Positions 31,299 through 44,155 of a stretch of 64,000 nucleotides of DNA are shown piece after piece. The stretch comes from Prunus persica. Taxonomy: Eukaryota > Streptophyta > Magnoliopsida > Rosales > Rosaceae. A program made the translations under genes and the position numbers. Each line of letters begins with the position of its first letter. Position 1 is the stretch's first letter. The stretch covers positions 11,536,747 through 11,600,746 of the forward strand of contig NC_034009.1 of assembly GCF_000346465.2 (NCBI RefSeq), read 5' to 3'. The notes below the pieces were generated by a model, which was given only the letters and a program-made list of their open reading frames with translations, was not told where the DNA came from and did not search any database.

Positions 31299-34200
31299 AT
31301 GTACTCGGGGTTTGGGAAGGCGTCAGGGCCAACTGAACCGCCGAAAGCACAACCATCTTTCGGAAATTTTAGTGGTCGACCTCCTTCATCCTCTCCACCG
31401 ACCACCCCTCTTTTTTCCGCCTCTGCACCAGTTCGATCACCTCCCAGGTTGGCTCTCTCGATCTTTCATGATTGTTGCTCACATGGGTTTGTGTTGGATA
31501 CTAGAAAAGAATTCAAAGTATCAATCTTTTTGGATTTTTTTATTTTCTCAATCCCTTTTAGAATTTCAGATATTAAATTTGCCTTTTCTGAGTTTAAGCA
31601 TACTACAGAAGTTTGGCTAAAGGCTCAGAGTTTTGTGCCCAACTATGTGCTAGGTTTTAAAGGAATGTATGAATAGAAGAGTAAAGAAAAAGAATGTACT
31701 GTTATGATCAAATTTGTATTCTAGGATGCTTGTTGAATCAAATTCTGTAAAAACAGCTCGTGGCAACTTTTTAAATCTGTATACTGCATCTTTGGGTTTG
31801 AGGGTCATGTGCAAGTCTGGATTAATGTCAAGAGCTGTGTAAAAGCCTGTGCTTGAATAGGCATTGAGCATTTGGGTTTTGGTTATGTATTACAAACTGA
31901 TGGTTTTCCTTTGATAATAGGGGACCCGAAGCTCTAGGAAAGCTGCATTCACCGTTTTTGGCCTTTGAAGATGCTCGTCCTGCTCCAAGTCATCCTTACC
32001 CATCTGCGGGAGTCCATAGGTAACAGCAACCCTTATAATTGTAAACCTTTAAATTCATGCATCGGTGTTTCTCCTAGTGTTATATGCTTTTTTTCTTTGT
32101 TATCTGTCTCAATTCTGTCACAAAATCCTTTTCGTGTATGTTTTGTTTATATGCATATGTCACAGTAAATGTGGTGCTGTGGTAAATCATTTATGTATGA
32201 ATGTGCTCAGTTATGCATAAACCAATACTGAGTACATAATTATAATCGCAGCAATATTTTGTTGTACCTTCACAAGGATGCTCCATTCACAAATGTGGGA
32301 GTACCTATACTCCATAAATGTGGCTCCTCCTGTTTCATCTCTTCAACTTTTCAGATTATTCGAGAAAACCAATTAGCATCTCTTATACTATTGGTGAGTA
32401 GGTTTTGCATGTGGTTTTAAAGCGGTGAGTGCCTGAGGCGTATGCACATTTAATATTTGGGTTTAATGTGTCAAGACAATAGTTACCCACTTAAAAGTTT
32501 ACTGTAGTTCAAAACCATGCAGATGTATACATATTTTTGCGTTTTGGCTACATAGTGTACAAAAAATTAGTTTTCTTTTTCCCTTTTCTTCTGAAAGATA
32601 TATTAGTTAAGGAGGTGACCAAGCAGGAGAAATTGACACATGCAATAGTTTGATTAGAAATTAAACCTTGAATCTGAGCTAATGGTTGTTTAGATGCTGT
32701 ATAACTCTATTAAACAAATGCCCACCTAAATCCTAAACCCAAGTCCTGAAAATGCAGTCTTGCGAGGTCCAGGTGCACCATAATTATACTGGTCCTCATA
32801 TATATTTATCTGTTATATATGTTTAGCGATACTGATCTTTGGCTTTGCATTTCCATACATGCATTTGTTATCATGTAATTGGTCATTTGTGTTTAATGTG
32901 ACTCCTGTGTTTTATGGTACCTGGTCACTGCTCCTGTTAAATCATAAAATGTCATAACTCATATTGGCAGCTACTTTTTGCTCCCAGGTCCACGGAATCT
33001 CTTCCGAGTTGGGATGATGAGCAGAGATCCTTTCTCAAAAATTATGATACCCAGGCTCAAGAAAGGCCATCTGCTGTCACATCATTTGTTGTTTCTCGTA
33101 ATTCTGGAACTAGTGTTACGGCCAAGATTGCCAGATTCCAAGACACAAAAGGGGCCAGATCTCTTCCCTTTATGTCTAAAGATGAAAATATAAGAAATTC
33201 CACTCAAGGTGTCCCTAGGAGGTAAGTCCTTTCTTTCTTGTTAGGTTTGTCATTTTGTTTCTCTGCATATGTTGAATTTGCACTTATTTTCATTTGAAAA
33301 TTGCATTGCTTCAACCTACCTACTCTAGCTGTCAAACTGTGTTTCTGTAGCTGCAAATAAACCGTGTTATATGACTGCAATCTTTACTTTGGTCCAGGCC
33401 ATTAACTTTAACGATATGAACTGTGTTGATTATACTGTTCATAATGATGCTAATATATGTTTTCTACGTTTCTTGTGCTCATGTATGCAATTACCATCGA
33501 GAGTCATAACAGAAGAGATTTACTTTTTCTTTCGCTTTTATACTTGAGTTTAAATAGTTTCCATGAGGATATGTGATGTAGGATATAGGTGAATTGTAGA
33601 TTTAGGCAGATTAGTGGAAGCAAAAACACTGAAAAACAGAAAATTAGATGAATAAAGAGAGAGGTCTGGAATCACTCCAGGGGGGATTCACACTCGAATT
33701 CCAATCTCTGGAAACTAAACTTTAATTCAATAACTCAACTATCTTCCAATGAACTACATGGGCTGTAATTTTAGTAAACTAAACCTTGAGACAATAGGAA
33801 TAAAATCCTTCACTAGAATAGAAATCCTAATCCACAAAGGAATAGGAAAACAAACCATTCCTAATAAATCAGGAAACTTAGAAATCTAGAAAACTAGAAA
33901 ACTAGAAATCCTACTGAAACTAACAAATAAATTAGGAAACTAACAATAAAGGAAATCTGCTCCAGACTCTATTAAAGGGAAGTTTCAGTGATGTCCTCAT
34001 CAATATGCTCCTGATGTTTTGGTAATGTGACCAATATGCTCCTTGAATTGTTGATATGGGTGAATTGTAGATTTAGGCAGATTAGCGAAGCGAAAACAAT
34101 GAAAAACAGAAAATTAGATGAATAAAGAGATAGGTCTGGAATCACTCCAGGGGCTTCACACCAGAATTCCAATCTCTGGAAACTAAACTTTAATTCAATA

Positions 34201-37200
34201 ACTCAACTATCTTCCAATGAACTACATGGGCTGTAATTATAGTAAACTAAACCTAGAGACAATAGGAATAAAATCCCTTACTAGAACAGATATCCTAATC
34301 CACAAAGGAATAGGAAAACAAACCAATCCTAAATAAATCAGGAAACTTAGATTTCTAGAAAACTAGAAATCCTACTGAAACTAACAAATAAATTAGGAAA
34401 CTAACAACAAAAAAGGAAATCTGCTCCAGACTCTATTAAAAGGAAGTTTCAATGATGTCTGCATCAATATGCTCCTTGAAAGACTGCTTTGATTTTCCTT
34501 TTCTTTCTAGCCTTATTAGTTCTGCTTTAATTTGCTTAATCCAGTAGCCCCTCAGATTTGCCTGTAAATTTGTGCAGTCACTTAGTTACTCCAAGAATAC
34601 GATCGCCTCCCTTGGTCTCTTATGAGGATTTGCATCCCTTTGTTGGAGTAGAAGGGTAAGTTCCAAGTTCAACTCTGTGTGTGTGTGTGTGTGTATGTTA
34701 AATGGTCTGGTGAGTTCTAAACTATTAATCTTTTGGAAATCATCTTTTGTATGCTTTTGCAACATTTTTATGTATGGTACTTGGGAAACTATGTTTTGGG
34801 TGGAGACTTTGATGCAAGAACATAATAGTTTGGCTACGTTATCTCCAAAAATACTGGTCGCTTTATGTTTTCCTGTCTGCTCATTGCTATGGAATCATCA
34901 TAGAAAAGAAAAGTCATTGCAGTCAGAACATCTTTTTTCTCCCCGATAGTTACATTCTTCATCTTTTATTAATGGTGAAATGCATGGTTGCCTTATGTGT
35001 GTCACTTTTCTGCATGGCTTTAATCTGTAAGATAACTTTATTCAACACCACACTTTTTGTTCATGGTGATCTTTCTTTGATTAGGCTGTTGTTTTCTATA
35101 TAGGCGTGCATTTGCCTCCTCTGGAATGGAAAATCAGCCAAAGTTGCTAGAAGATCATGCTGAGTTGCAGGCTCATCAAGGAACTTCTCTAGTATCACAT
35201 TTTGAGGGCTCTTATGCGTCTGGTAGAAATTTTCCTGTCAAACATGACGATGTTCAAGTCCCAAAACGAACAAGGTTCCCACTTTTACCCCCTACCAAGT
35301 ACTAATGAAGTTGTCCATGAATACTCTCATTTTCCTCAAAATGACTAAAAGTTATATTAACTAATATTAGTAGACACCTTAATATCTACAATTTATGAAG
35401 ACAAATTAGGGTTTACTTTCTGTAGTGCTGGGCAGCCACAAAAAAGATTAAGATGTATTGTTCAATGCATAAGGAGAGAAGTAAAGGAGTTCTTATTATC
35501 TTCTTCTCGTATAAAAGGAACAATTTGTTTATACAAACAATACATCTAAGAGGTTATTTCCTTTGAAGCGATAGTGGAACTTTAGGAATGAGAAATTGAA
35601 CGAAATTTTAGGCACTTACAAAATATGTTACTTTTCTTATGGAATTTGTATGGGCATATCTCCTTTTGCATCCCCAAAACAAGGGAAGAAAAATCTGAGT
35701 GAGGCTAGTATGTGCTTCCCTTTCCAGGCCTTCTATATCACCTGTTATGTTGAATAATGGATCAAATGCCAGTTTTAGTACTCGTGATTCTCGGGTACAT
35801 CAAAGATCTTTGGAATCTCCAAGCAATACTATTTCAGAAGCTGCTGCAAGCAATTTGACGAGCATCCCGGTTGCCAAAAGAACGAGGTCACCTCCTTTAC
35901 TTCCTGAGGATCAAGTCTTTAACAGGAACTCTTATGCCACTGAAGATGGTACTGAACGGTAAAATCTTAGGTGTGTTGGTTATATTTTTACATACTTTCC
36001 CAAGTTTGAGGTTTTCTAATTTTTGTTTTTTTCCTGATTTAATTGCAGAGAAATGCAGGCCAAGGCAAAGCGGTTAGCCCGGTTCAGGGTTGAATTAACA
36101 AAAACTCTTCCAAACAATCCTGACATTGTAGAGCAGGGGGTTTCTGCAAATAGACATGAGCAATCTAATGTTGATAAGAACAAATTGGTTGCATATAATT
36201 CTACTGAAATGTCTATGGATGGTACTGATGGCAATGCTTTATCGGAGAATGAAGGTGTGGAATTGTCTGGTGTCATCATTGGGCTATGCCCGGATATGTG
36301 TCCAGGTATGCCTCTCAACCAAGATACTAAGTGTTAGTGTCAACTGAAATACTGAGGGTTCATAAGCAAGGAAATATGAACAAAAATATTAACAACCCAG
36401 ATTTGTAGTAATTTATATCATTGACTTTCTTCTTTTACGCTAGAAGAGTACGAGACTTTCTGTCCTGACCAAGAATTTTCCTTAATGTTTCAGAGTCAGA
36501 AAGGGCCGAACGAGAAAGGAAAGGGGACCTTGATCAGTATGAGCGCTTGGATGGGGATAGAAATCAAACGAGCATGTCCCTTGCTGTTAAAAAGGTATTC
36601 TTTGTGCTGCTACTTCCATCTCCCCAAAAAATGTAAAATATATGTATGAGGGAGCTTCAATTGAAAGATCCCTCAAATAAAGCTTCAATTGAAAAATCCC
36701 TTATTTGAGGGAGGCCCTTGTAGGGCCCACAACATATTGTATTTCAATGATTCAACCGTCTATTTTTCAAGTCTTCAAAGATGACCTATGAATAATCAAC
36801 TGTTTGGATAGTTGAAATACAATGCCAAGTGGGTCCCTCAAATAAGCTTATTGGAGGGATCCCTCATATATGATATATATTATTTATATTTTTCTCTTTG
36901 AGGCCATTGTCCTTTTGCCCCTAGAAATTACTTTGTTGATAAGATGAAGCATGATGGATGTTCACGGCATTCATACACAGTATAACAGAACAGCTGAGCG
37001 AGATGCAAACTTGATAAGACCGATGCCGATCCTGCAGAAGACAATTGATTATTTGCTCAATTTGCTCGATCAGCCTTACAATGATAGGTTTCTTAGCATA
37101 TATAACTTCTTATGGGATAGGATGCGAGCAATCCGAATGGATTTGAGAATGCAACACATTTTTGACCAAGAGGCTATTACTATGCTGGAGCAAATGGTGA

Positions 37201-40200
37201 GTCCTCTTTACTTTTCTTCCTGTTTGTATGATCTGCTGTTGCTATTTACATAATTACATCATCATAACTTTGTGAACATGAAAGGAATATGCTTAGGTCA
37301 GAATGGTAGGATGGACAAGCAATTCACTAATTCTTATGGCTTTGGCATATAGTTTTCTCAGGTCCATTTTCATAGGCTGCCCGTGCTGTATTTGAATCAG
37401 TTAAATTATTCTCATATACTTCTGTTTTTCTTTCTTTCTTTTTTGTTGTTTTTTCTTTATATAAGTAACTCAGAAATTCCTTTAAACCATCTATCTATTT
37501 CAACTAATTATTATCTTGACAATGGAAGTTTTTCATCAAATAGTTTTTTATTTATTTATTCTCCTTCATGATATATGCAAAGCTCTGTTTGACTGATAGT
37601 TACATATTGGGTTTCAGATAAGACTTCATATAATTGCCATGCATGAATTATGCGAATACTCAAGAGGAGAGGGCTTTGCGGAGGGGTTTGACGCACACCT
37701 TAATATTGAACAGATGAATAAAACATCTGTTGAATTGTTCCAATTGTATGATGATCACAGAAAGAAAGGAATAAACATTCCTACGGAAAAAGAGTTTCGA
37801 GGTTACTATGCCCTTCTCAAGCTGGACAAACATCCTGGGTATATGGTAAGTCTCCTGCAGTAGTCACTCCATTGTACATGTTTCAATTTGTTGTCTGAAA
37901 ATAATGGATTCCTGCTAGGTTGAACCTGCAGAGCTCTCCCTTGATCTTGCAAAGATGACCCCAGAAATAAGACAAACTTCAGAGGTTCTATTTGCACGTG
38001 ATGTAGCAAGGTTCTCACTTCCCTTCAAATGTATTTTCTGGTTTTGTTGTAGACTGGAATATAAACATCAAATTCATTTCCTCTTGCAGAGCTTGCAGAA
38101 CTGGTAATTTTATTGCCTTCTTTCGACTTGCGAGGAAAGCAAGTTACCTCCAAGCATGCCTAATGCATGCTCACTTCTCAAAGGTATGAATAAATTTTTC
38201 TCGTAGTTTGTGTTATTGATTCACAATTACATTTAGGATTTTTGACTTCATAAGCAATAAATAGGCCTGCTCTATCTATCAGAGAGGCATTCAGTTGCTA
38301 CAGCAGCAAGTAGTGGACAATGTAGTATGTGTCTCTGATTCTATAAAAATTTGAGCTGGACAGAAAGAAACATATTAAAGATTTTGCTCCTTTTGTTCCA
38401 GCTATCTCAGTCACATATTTATGTTCATCTGTGACATCCAAGGGAAATGATGCGAACATAATTTTGAACACTGTGTCATTGAGAGTTTAGGGTTAAAAGC
38501 ATTTCAGCCATTATTCTAGTTGCAATTGTAGAATTTTAATCTTCTACTAAACCTGTACAGAATTTTAGGGATATTTTTAAAAGAAGGTTTACCTAGGGTT
38601 TTTCCGAGTGTTTCCTCGGATCTTAAATTTTTGAGGTGTTTGCTTGGTAGCTTTCTGATTCAAGTAGGGAAGAAGTTGCAAATGAATCACGTTGTACTCA
38701 GATGGAAAGCTTTGGTGAATAGAAGTTTGGATTGAGCTTTGAGTTTTTGGGTTAAAGCATGGTAGCATGGTCTCTTTGCTTTCTTCTCTCCCCCTTCTTC
38801 TCTTTCACAGCGTCTAGGCTCTAAGGGTCCTTGTAAATAATATGTGGCTGATAGTGAGATTCAGTCATAAGGTCTCCAATAACACCATAATAAGACCACT
38901 AATCTTCAGCCCATGTAGTTTGGTTGTTGCTGCTGATGTTAGATCTTTTTGCTGGTACCTTTATCTAACAACGTTTGCCGTTTTGACCAGTTACGAAGCC
39001 AGGCACTTGCTTCTGTGCATGCAGGTCTTCAAAATAATCAAGGGATCCCTATTTCCGATATTGCCAAGTGGCTAGCATTGGAGGTACCTTTCTTTGGTTT
39101 GATAAGAATTCCATTTTGCACCCTCTGGGGGAAAGAGGAACTGTTTCATTTTATCTTATGCTTGTGCTTTGATGATTGACATTAGGAAGAGGAAATTGAA
39201 AGCCTTTCAGAGTATCATGGGTTTGTAATAAAGTCATTTCGAGAGCCATATATGGTGAAGGAGGGCCCATTTCTCAATAGTGATGAGGACTATCCTACCA
39301 AGTGTTCTAAGCTTGTTGATATGAAAAAGTCAAGAAGCATAATCAAGGATCTTTTGACTTCTACTCAACTCATATCCTTGTCTACTGAAGCAACAAATGA
39401 GATTCAGCTTATTAAGAAAAATAAGCCTGAACCAAAAACCGTTTCATATGCTGAAAGGAAAAGTCCTGTCCATGATGTCCCAGCCGTTGAAGTAATAAAA
39501 TCCTTCCATGAAGTTGATGAAGAAATGCCTAATTTTGAAGCTGTTTCATCCCCAAAAGATGTCAGACAAAAGCAGCAAATGATTCAAACACCTATTTTTT
39601 CATCTCCAGAAGTTTACAGACAAAAGCAGCAAACAATTCAAACACCAATTCTTGGTCAATACACTAAACATCCCCAACAGGTGGCTGCTGTCCCTCCTTC
39701 CCCATGGGCTTTCTCATCATTTAAACCCCAGCCTGATAAAGTTGGTACAATGGAGAAGCAGAACTATGATGCTCTTTTCCGTAACTCTCCAGAGAAAAAC
39801 ATGCATTCTGGCATGGAAGGAATGCCATTGCATATTGAGTCAAAAACAGCTCTGCAAGACGGATCTCCAGTTGATACATATAGTTACGGTGTGGAACATC
39901 CAATCAGAAAAATTCCGGTCATTAATAAGGTGGAAGATGAGGAACCTCCAGATCTTGATCAGGAAGATGAAAATATTGATGATATGGCAACTGATCAACA
40001 TGAAGAAATTGCTGAGGCAAAAATCAAGTTGATACTAAGGTACTTTAGCTTCTTGTACTTCTCTTGCTGGATGTTGAGGCTATTTTTATCATGTCCCTTC
40101 ATGTTCCCACTTTTTTTCTCACCAGGTTATGGAAGCGGCGTTCTCTGAAGCTAAGGGAACTGCGAGAGCAAAAGCAGTTAGCAGCAAACGCTGCATTGAA

Positions 40201-42673
40201 TTCTTTATCATTGGGGCCACCAGTTCAACTCAAGACAGATGTAAGCTTTTTGCAATTTTTTGAAACTAGAGGTTTACCCGTCTGCTTTGTTCTGCAAGTT
40301 TGTTTTTATGAGCTTTGGTAGCTGCGGATTTTAGAGATATTCCTGTCTAGTTGATGCTGATTGTGAAGCTGTAGTTAGGTGATTATTGATGTGGAATCAA
40401 GCATGCTTCAATGATTTTGTTGGGGAAGGATGATAAAAATTTGTGGCTCTTTAGAGATTGTTTCTTTTTATACTGTTGTCTTACACTTCTTGTCCACTGA
40501 TATACTTTTCTCATCACTTAATAAACCATTTTTTCTTATCAAATAAAGAAAAAGTATTTTGATTTTCTTGTGCCTCAATTTTTTGGGTTCTTTTTCATCT
40601 CAAATAGAAGTGAGGAGATTTCACTTGTGCATCTCTCCATCTTCACAAAATAGTGTAACACTTGGCTAAGAATTATAGAAAAGTTACCTACTTGAACCCC
40701 TTTTCATCCTAAATGTCTTACTCAGTTACCCAATCTTCCATCAATAAATGCGTGCGGTTTTTATTTTTGCTTGTTCACCTAGAAGAATTGTGTTTACATC
40801 TATTGGAACATAGTGTCGGAAAGAAATCTAACCGATGATTTATCTCAGCCTTGGCATCTTTTTATTTTCTATTTTGTAGCAACTGAGCACATCTGGTGAG
40901 TTTGACATTGATCTCATTTTGAGGGAGAGATACAAAAAGCAAGGAAAATCATGGTCAAGACTTAATGTTTCAGATGTAATAGCGGATATACTAGGGAGAA
41001 GAAACCCAGACGCTAGATGCCTCTGTTGGAAAACTGTTGTATGTTCCCAGATGAACTATCTAGAAGGTGAACTGGGACAGAGGAGCCATGTCTTGGGAGC
41101 AGCCCCATGGTTGCTTTCAAAGCTCATGCCTTTGGAAAATGATGTGGACGACGATGATGATCTCGTAATTTCGTCTCCTGGTGTGTCAATATGGAAGAAA
41201 TGGATTCCTGGCCAATCTGGTTCAGATATGACCTGCTATTTGTCTGTGGTTAAGGATGCAAATTTTGATAATCTAGTTGAAACTGTATCTGGTGCAAGTG
41301 CTATTTTGTTCCTTACATCTGAAAGTATCCCTTGGAAATTGCAAAAAGTCCAGCTCCATAACCTTCTGACGTCAATACCTTATGGTTCCTGCTTGCCCCT
41401 TCTGATCTTAAGCGGCTCATACAACGACATTGCAGATCCTTCTTCCACTGTTGTTGATAATTTGGGTCTCCATGACTTGGATAAGTCACGAATAAGCAGC
41501 TTTATAGTTGTTCCCCTTGTTGAAAACCAGCAAACGGAGCGAGTGGATGGGTTTTTCAGCGACAGGCGACTTAGGGAGGGGCTCAGATGGCTTGCAAGTG
41601 AATCACCTCTTCAACCTATTCTTCATCATGTAAAAACACGTGAACTCATTCTTAGCCACTTGAATTCTTCGTTGGATTCACTAGACAAAATGAAAGATTA
41701 TGAAGTAGGTCCAGACAAATGTATCCTTGCCTTCAATGAAGCCTTGGGTCGGTCACAGAAGGAAATTGCTGCTGCTGTCCAGGAAAATCCTTGCAGTTGG
41801 CCTTCCCCTGAGATTGCTTTACTCGAGGAGTTTAGTGATGAGTACAGGGTTGTGAAGTGGTACTTGCCAAGCATAGGATGGAGCTCAGTGCAAAAAGTTG
41901 AACCATTAATTTCAGCTCTAGGTGATTCTAGGCTTCCAGATTTTCCTGACAATATTTCGTGGTTGCCCAGATGTTGTAATGCTGGAGAGGAGATTGAAAA
42001 CCTGAGAATTGAACTTGAAAATGGCTTAATTGAATACCTGACACATTCAAGTACGATGATGGGGCTTGCACTTGCTATGAAAGAGGCACATGTAATGTTG
42101 CAAAGAAGTTGTCGACTTGAGCGCGATGACTCGTGCTGCTACATTGTTCCGAATTGGGTTATGATTTTCAGACGAATCTTCAACTGGCGGTTAATGGGTT
42201 TAGCCAGTGGTACCTTTTCATCAGCTTATATCTTGGACTGTTCTCATCTTAACAAAGCTTTTGGAAACCCCAGTAAGATGGGGCTTGAAGATAGCGGACC
42301 TTCACCTTATTATCTTGATCAGCCATCTCTGGATGAAGTCATTGCAGTTAGCTATAGCCCTCTTTTGTCCCGTAGAGATCAGGCTTTGCTAGAAGCTGAT
42401 CGAACTCTTCCTGAAACATCTCCCAATGGTGAAATTCATGGGACCCCTAACACAAATGACTTGATGGAGATGGAGGATGAAAGACGTTTAATGCATGATG
42501 ATCAAGCAAGGGTAGACGATGCATCTCGTGTAAATGGGACACTAGAGAATGCTGGCAGAGAAATAGTGATGGCTGGAGAAGTAACAAAGGGAGCTGAAAA
42601 ATTAAGCAGGTTGTTAGAACAGTGTAACATATTACAGAATGTGATAGACGAGAAGCTGTCCATTTATTTCTGA
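31299..42673 (+). CDS. SAC3B: SAC3 family protein B-like (TREX-2 mRNA export scaffold)
   Basis: Sixteen exons with consistent phases give about 1601 residues: 31299-31447, 31921-32019, 32988-33221, 34578-34655, 35104-35274, 35728-35958, 36049-36305, 36494-36594, 36981-37196, 37618-37845, 37919-38010, 38090-38183, 38991-39083, 39186-40039, 40126-40240, 40880-42673. The N terminus is FG/Ser/Pro-rich (MYSGFGKASGPTEPPK). The SAC3/GANP domain runs from about residue 400 (GLCPDMCPESERAERER) through YNRTAERDANLIRPMP to about 680. A long C-terminal region follows, ending EKLSIYF. Arabidopsis SAC3B (about 1700 residues) scaffolds TREX-2 at the nuclear pore for mRNA export and also acts in gene silencing. 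Exon borders were chosen by GT-AG and phase. Confidence 0.88.
33582..34490. repeat. Two tandem copies of a 471-bp transposon-derived repeat in SAC3B intron 3
   Basis: A unit starting GATATAGGTGAATTGTAGAT at 33582 recurs at 34053, and both carry GGTCTGGAATCACTCCAGGG and CTACATGGGCTGTAATT. The copies are highly similar, so the duplication looks recent. On the minus strand the composition resembles a plant LTR. No pol sequence is nearby. Confidence 0.75.
36636..36885. mobile_element. MITE in SAC3B intron 8
   Basis: The left end reads ATATATGTATGAGGGAGC. The right end, reverse complemented, reads ATATATCATATATGAGGGAT. Internal inverted segments TCCCTCAAATAAGCTT and AGCTTCAATTGAAA are also present. 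There is no coding capacity. It lies about 95 bp before the exon-9 acceptor. Confidence 0.6.
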
Positions 42674-44155
42674 TCTGCTAATAATTTTGTACTAGTAATT
42701 TTTTTGGTAAGAATTTTGTACAATTGTAACAATAGAAATTTGAAGTAACAGCTGCCTTGCATCTGTCAAACGAGTTTCAGGGTTAAGCTTCAAACTGGAT
42801 GACATTAAGAATAGATTCATTCTTGATAAGTGAGAAAGTATTTTCAAACCTACCTTTTCTGATTCAAGCGTCGTTACTAATTCCTAATGCCATTTCCTCA
42901 TCTTTGAGAGTTGACATTTCTATTTGACTTGGTATTGCTCGACTTTTAATCACGATTTGAGTTCCCTCTATTTGACGTAATCTACAAACGAGTTACAAGT
43001 TCAAAGATTAAAATGTCAAGCATTGCTAAAACATGCCAGATGACCCATACCATATTACGTGTTTTATGATCCTAAGGGCGATTTTGAAGCTCAGGACTTC
43101 AACGAAAAACTCAGACAGCATCATGCATGCCCTTTAGCCATTGACCAAATTTCTATATATATTTTTTTTTAAATGCTAGCATCAGTTGCAAGATGATTAC
43201 GAATGCCGCCTACGCTCAACCCAATCTCAGCCGTTGATAGTTATAGACCCCACATCAAAACCATCACTCATCAACAGCTGAGATTGCATCACGACTCACT
43301 CTAGCACTCATTATTTTTTCCCATCTGCATGCACACTTACTCTTTTTCTTCCTTTGGCCAACGCATGGTTCCCAAAAAGGAGGTGAAGCAAGCACGGCGC
43401 CATCATAGAGCACTTGTTTTCCAGTAATTGGCTGGCAGTGTTGCCCCTACCCTAACTTGTGGACAAAGTAGTCATTGTTTGGATAAGACATGAGGTTGCT
43501 AAGAAAGGTGAAGGCATATATATGTAGGCCACTCTCGATTCGGGGTTTTGTCACTTAATGAGGAAACAACAAACAAGAAAGGTCACATTCCATGACAATC
43601 TACTACCTCAACATTATTGAACCAAACTGCCTGCCAACATTATTGCTCAAATTCATCATCCAATAACATCACCTCTTTCTGATCTTTAACAAACTTAAAC
43701 AGCAGGTGTTATTGTAACTGCATCAATATAGCAACCTCTTCATTGCTGATTGCAGGGTTTACATTCTTAACCTAAAGCAGTTAAAAATGCAATTTATATG
43801 AAGAGGAAATCATAGTTACAGATAGAGAAGTGAGAGTAACATGCACAATATATTATATCTACTGATCATCTTTAAGTTTTAAGAGATGAAGAATCACAAC
43901 CGAAGCTAAAAATTGTACACGATTAAGTACATGAAAGGTTCGACCATGAATTCCGTGAAAAGGAACCTCCTACTTTCATTTCATTTCCTCCCTCTCCATC
44001 GCTTGGATTAGCAGATGCAAAGGTTACAGCTGAAGGAATGTTCTCCAGGCATATAATATGGTCAGAAACTGTGTCATTAGTGAGATTAGCAAGGGAACCT
44101 AGAGATTAGCGTTCAGGAACATCTTCATATATGTATGCAGAACCGACTGCTTCTG
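42674..44155. other. Convergent intergenic DNA between SAC3B and PP2C
   Basis: This contains both 3' flanks. No ORF or RNA gene is seen. A short inverted arrangement around CAATCTCAGCCGTTGAT and ATCAACAGCTGAGATTG (about 43223-43288) suggests a small MITE remnant. Confidence 0.5.

Noticed and set aside
33582..34490. A complete LTR retrotransposon in SAC3B intron 3
   Set aside because: The two copies are directly adjacent with no internal gag-pol sequence between them.
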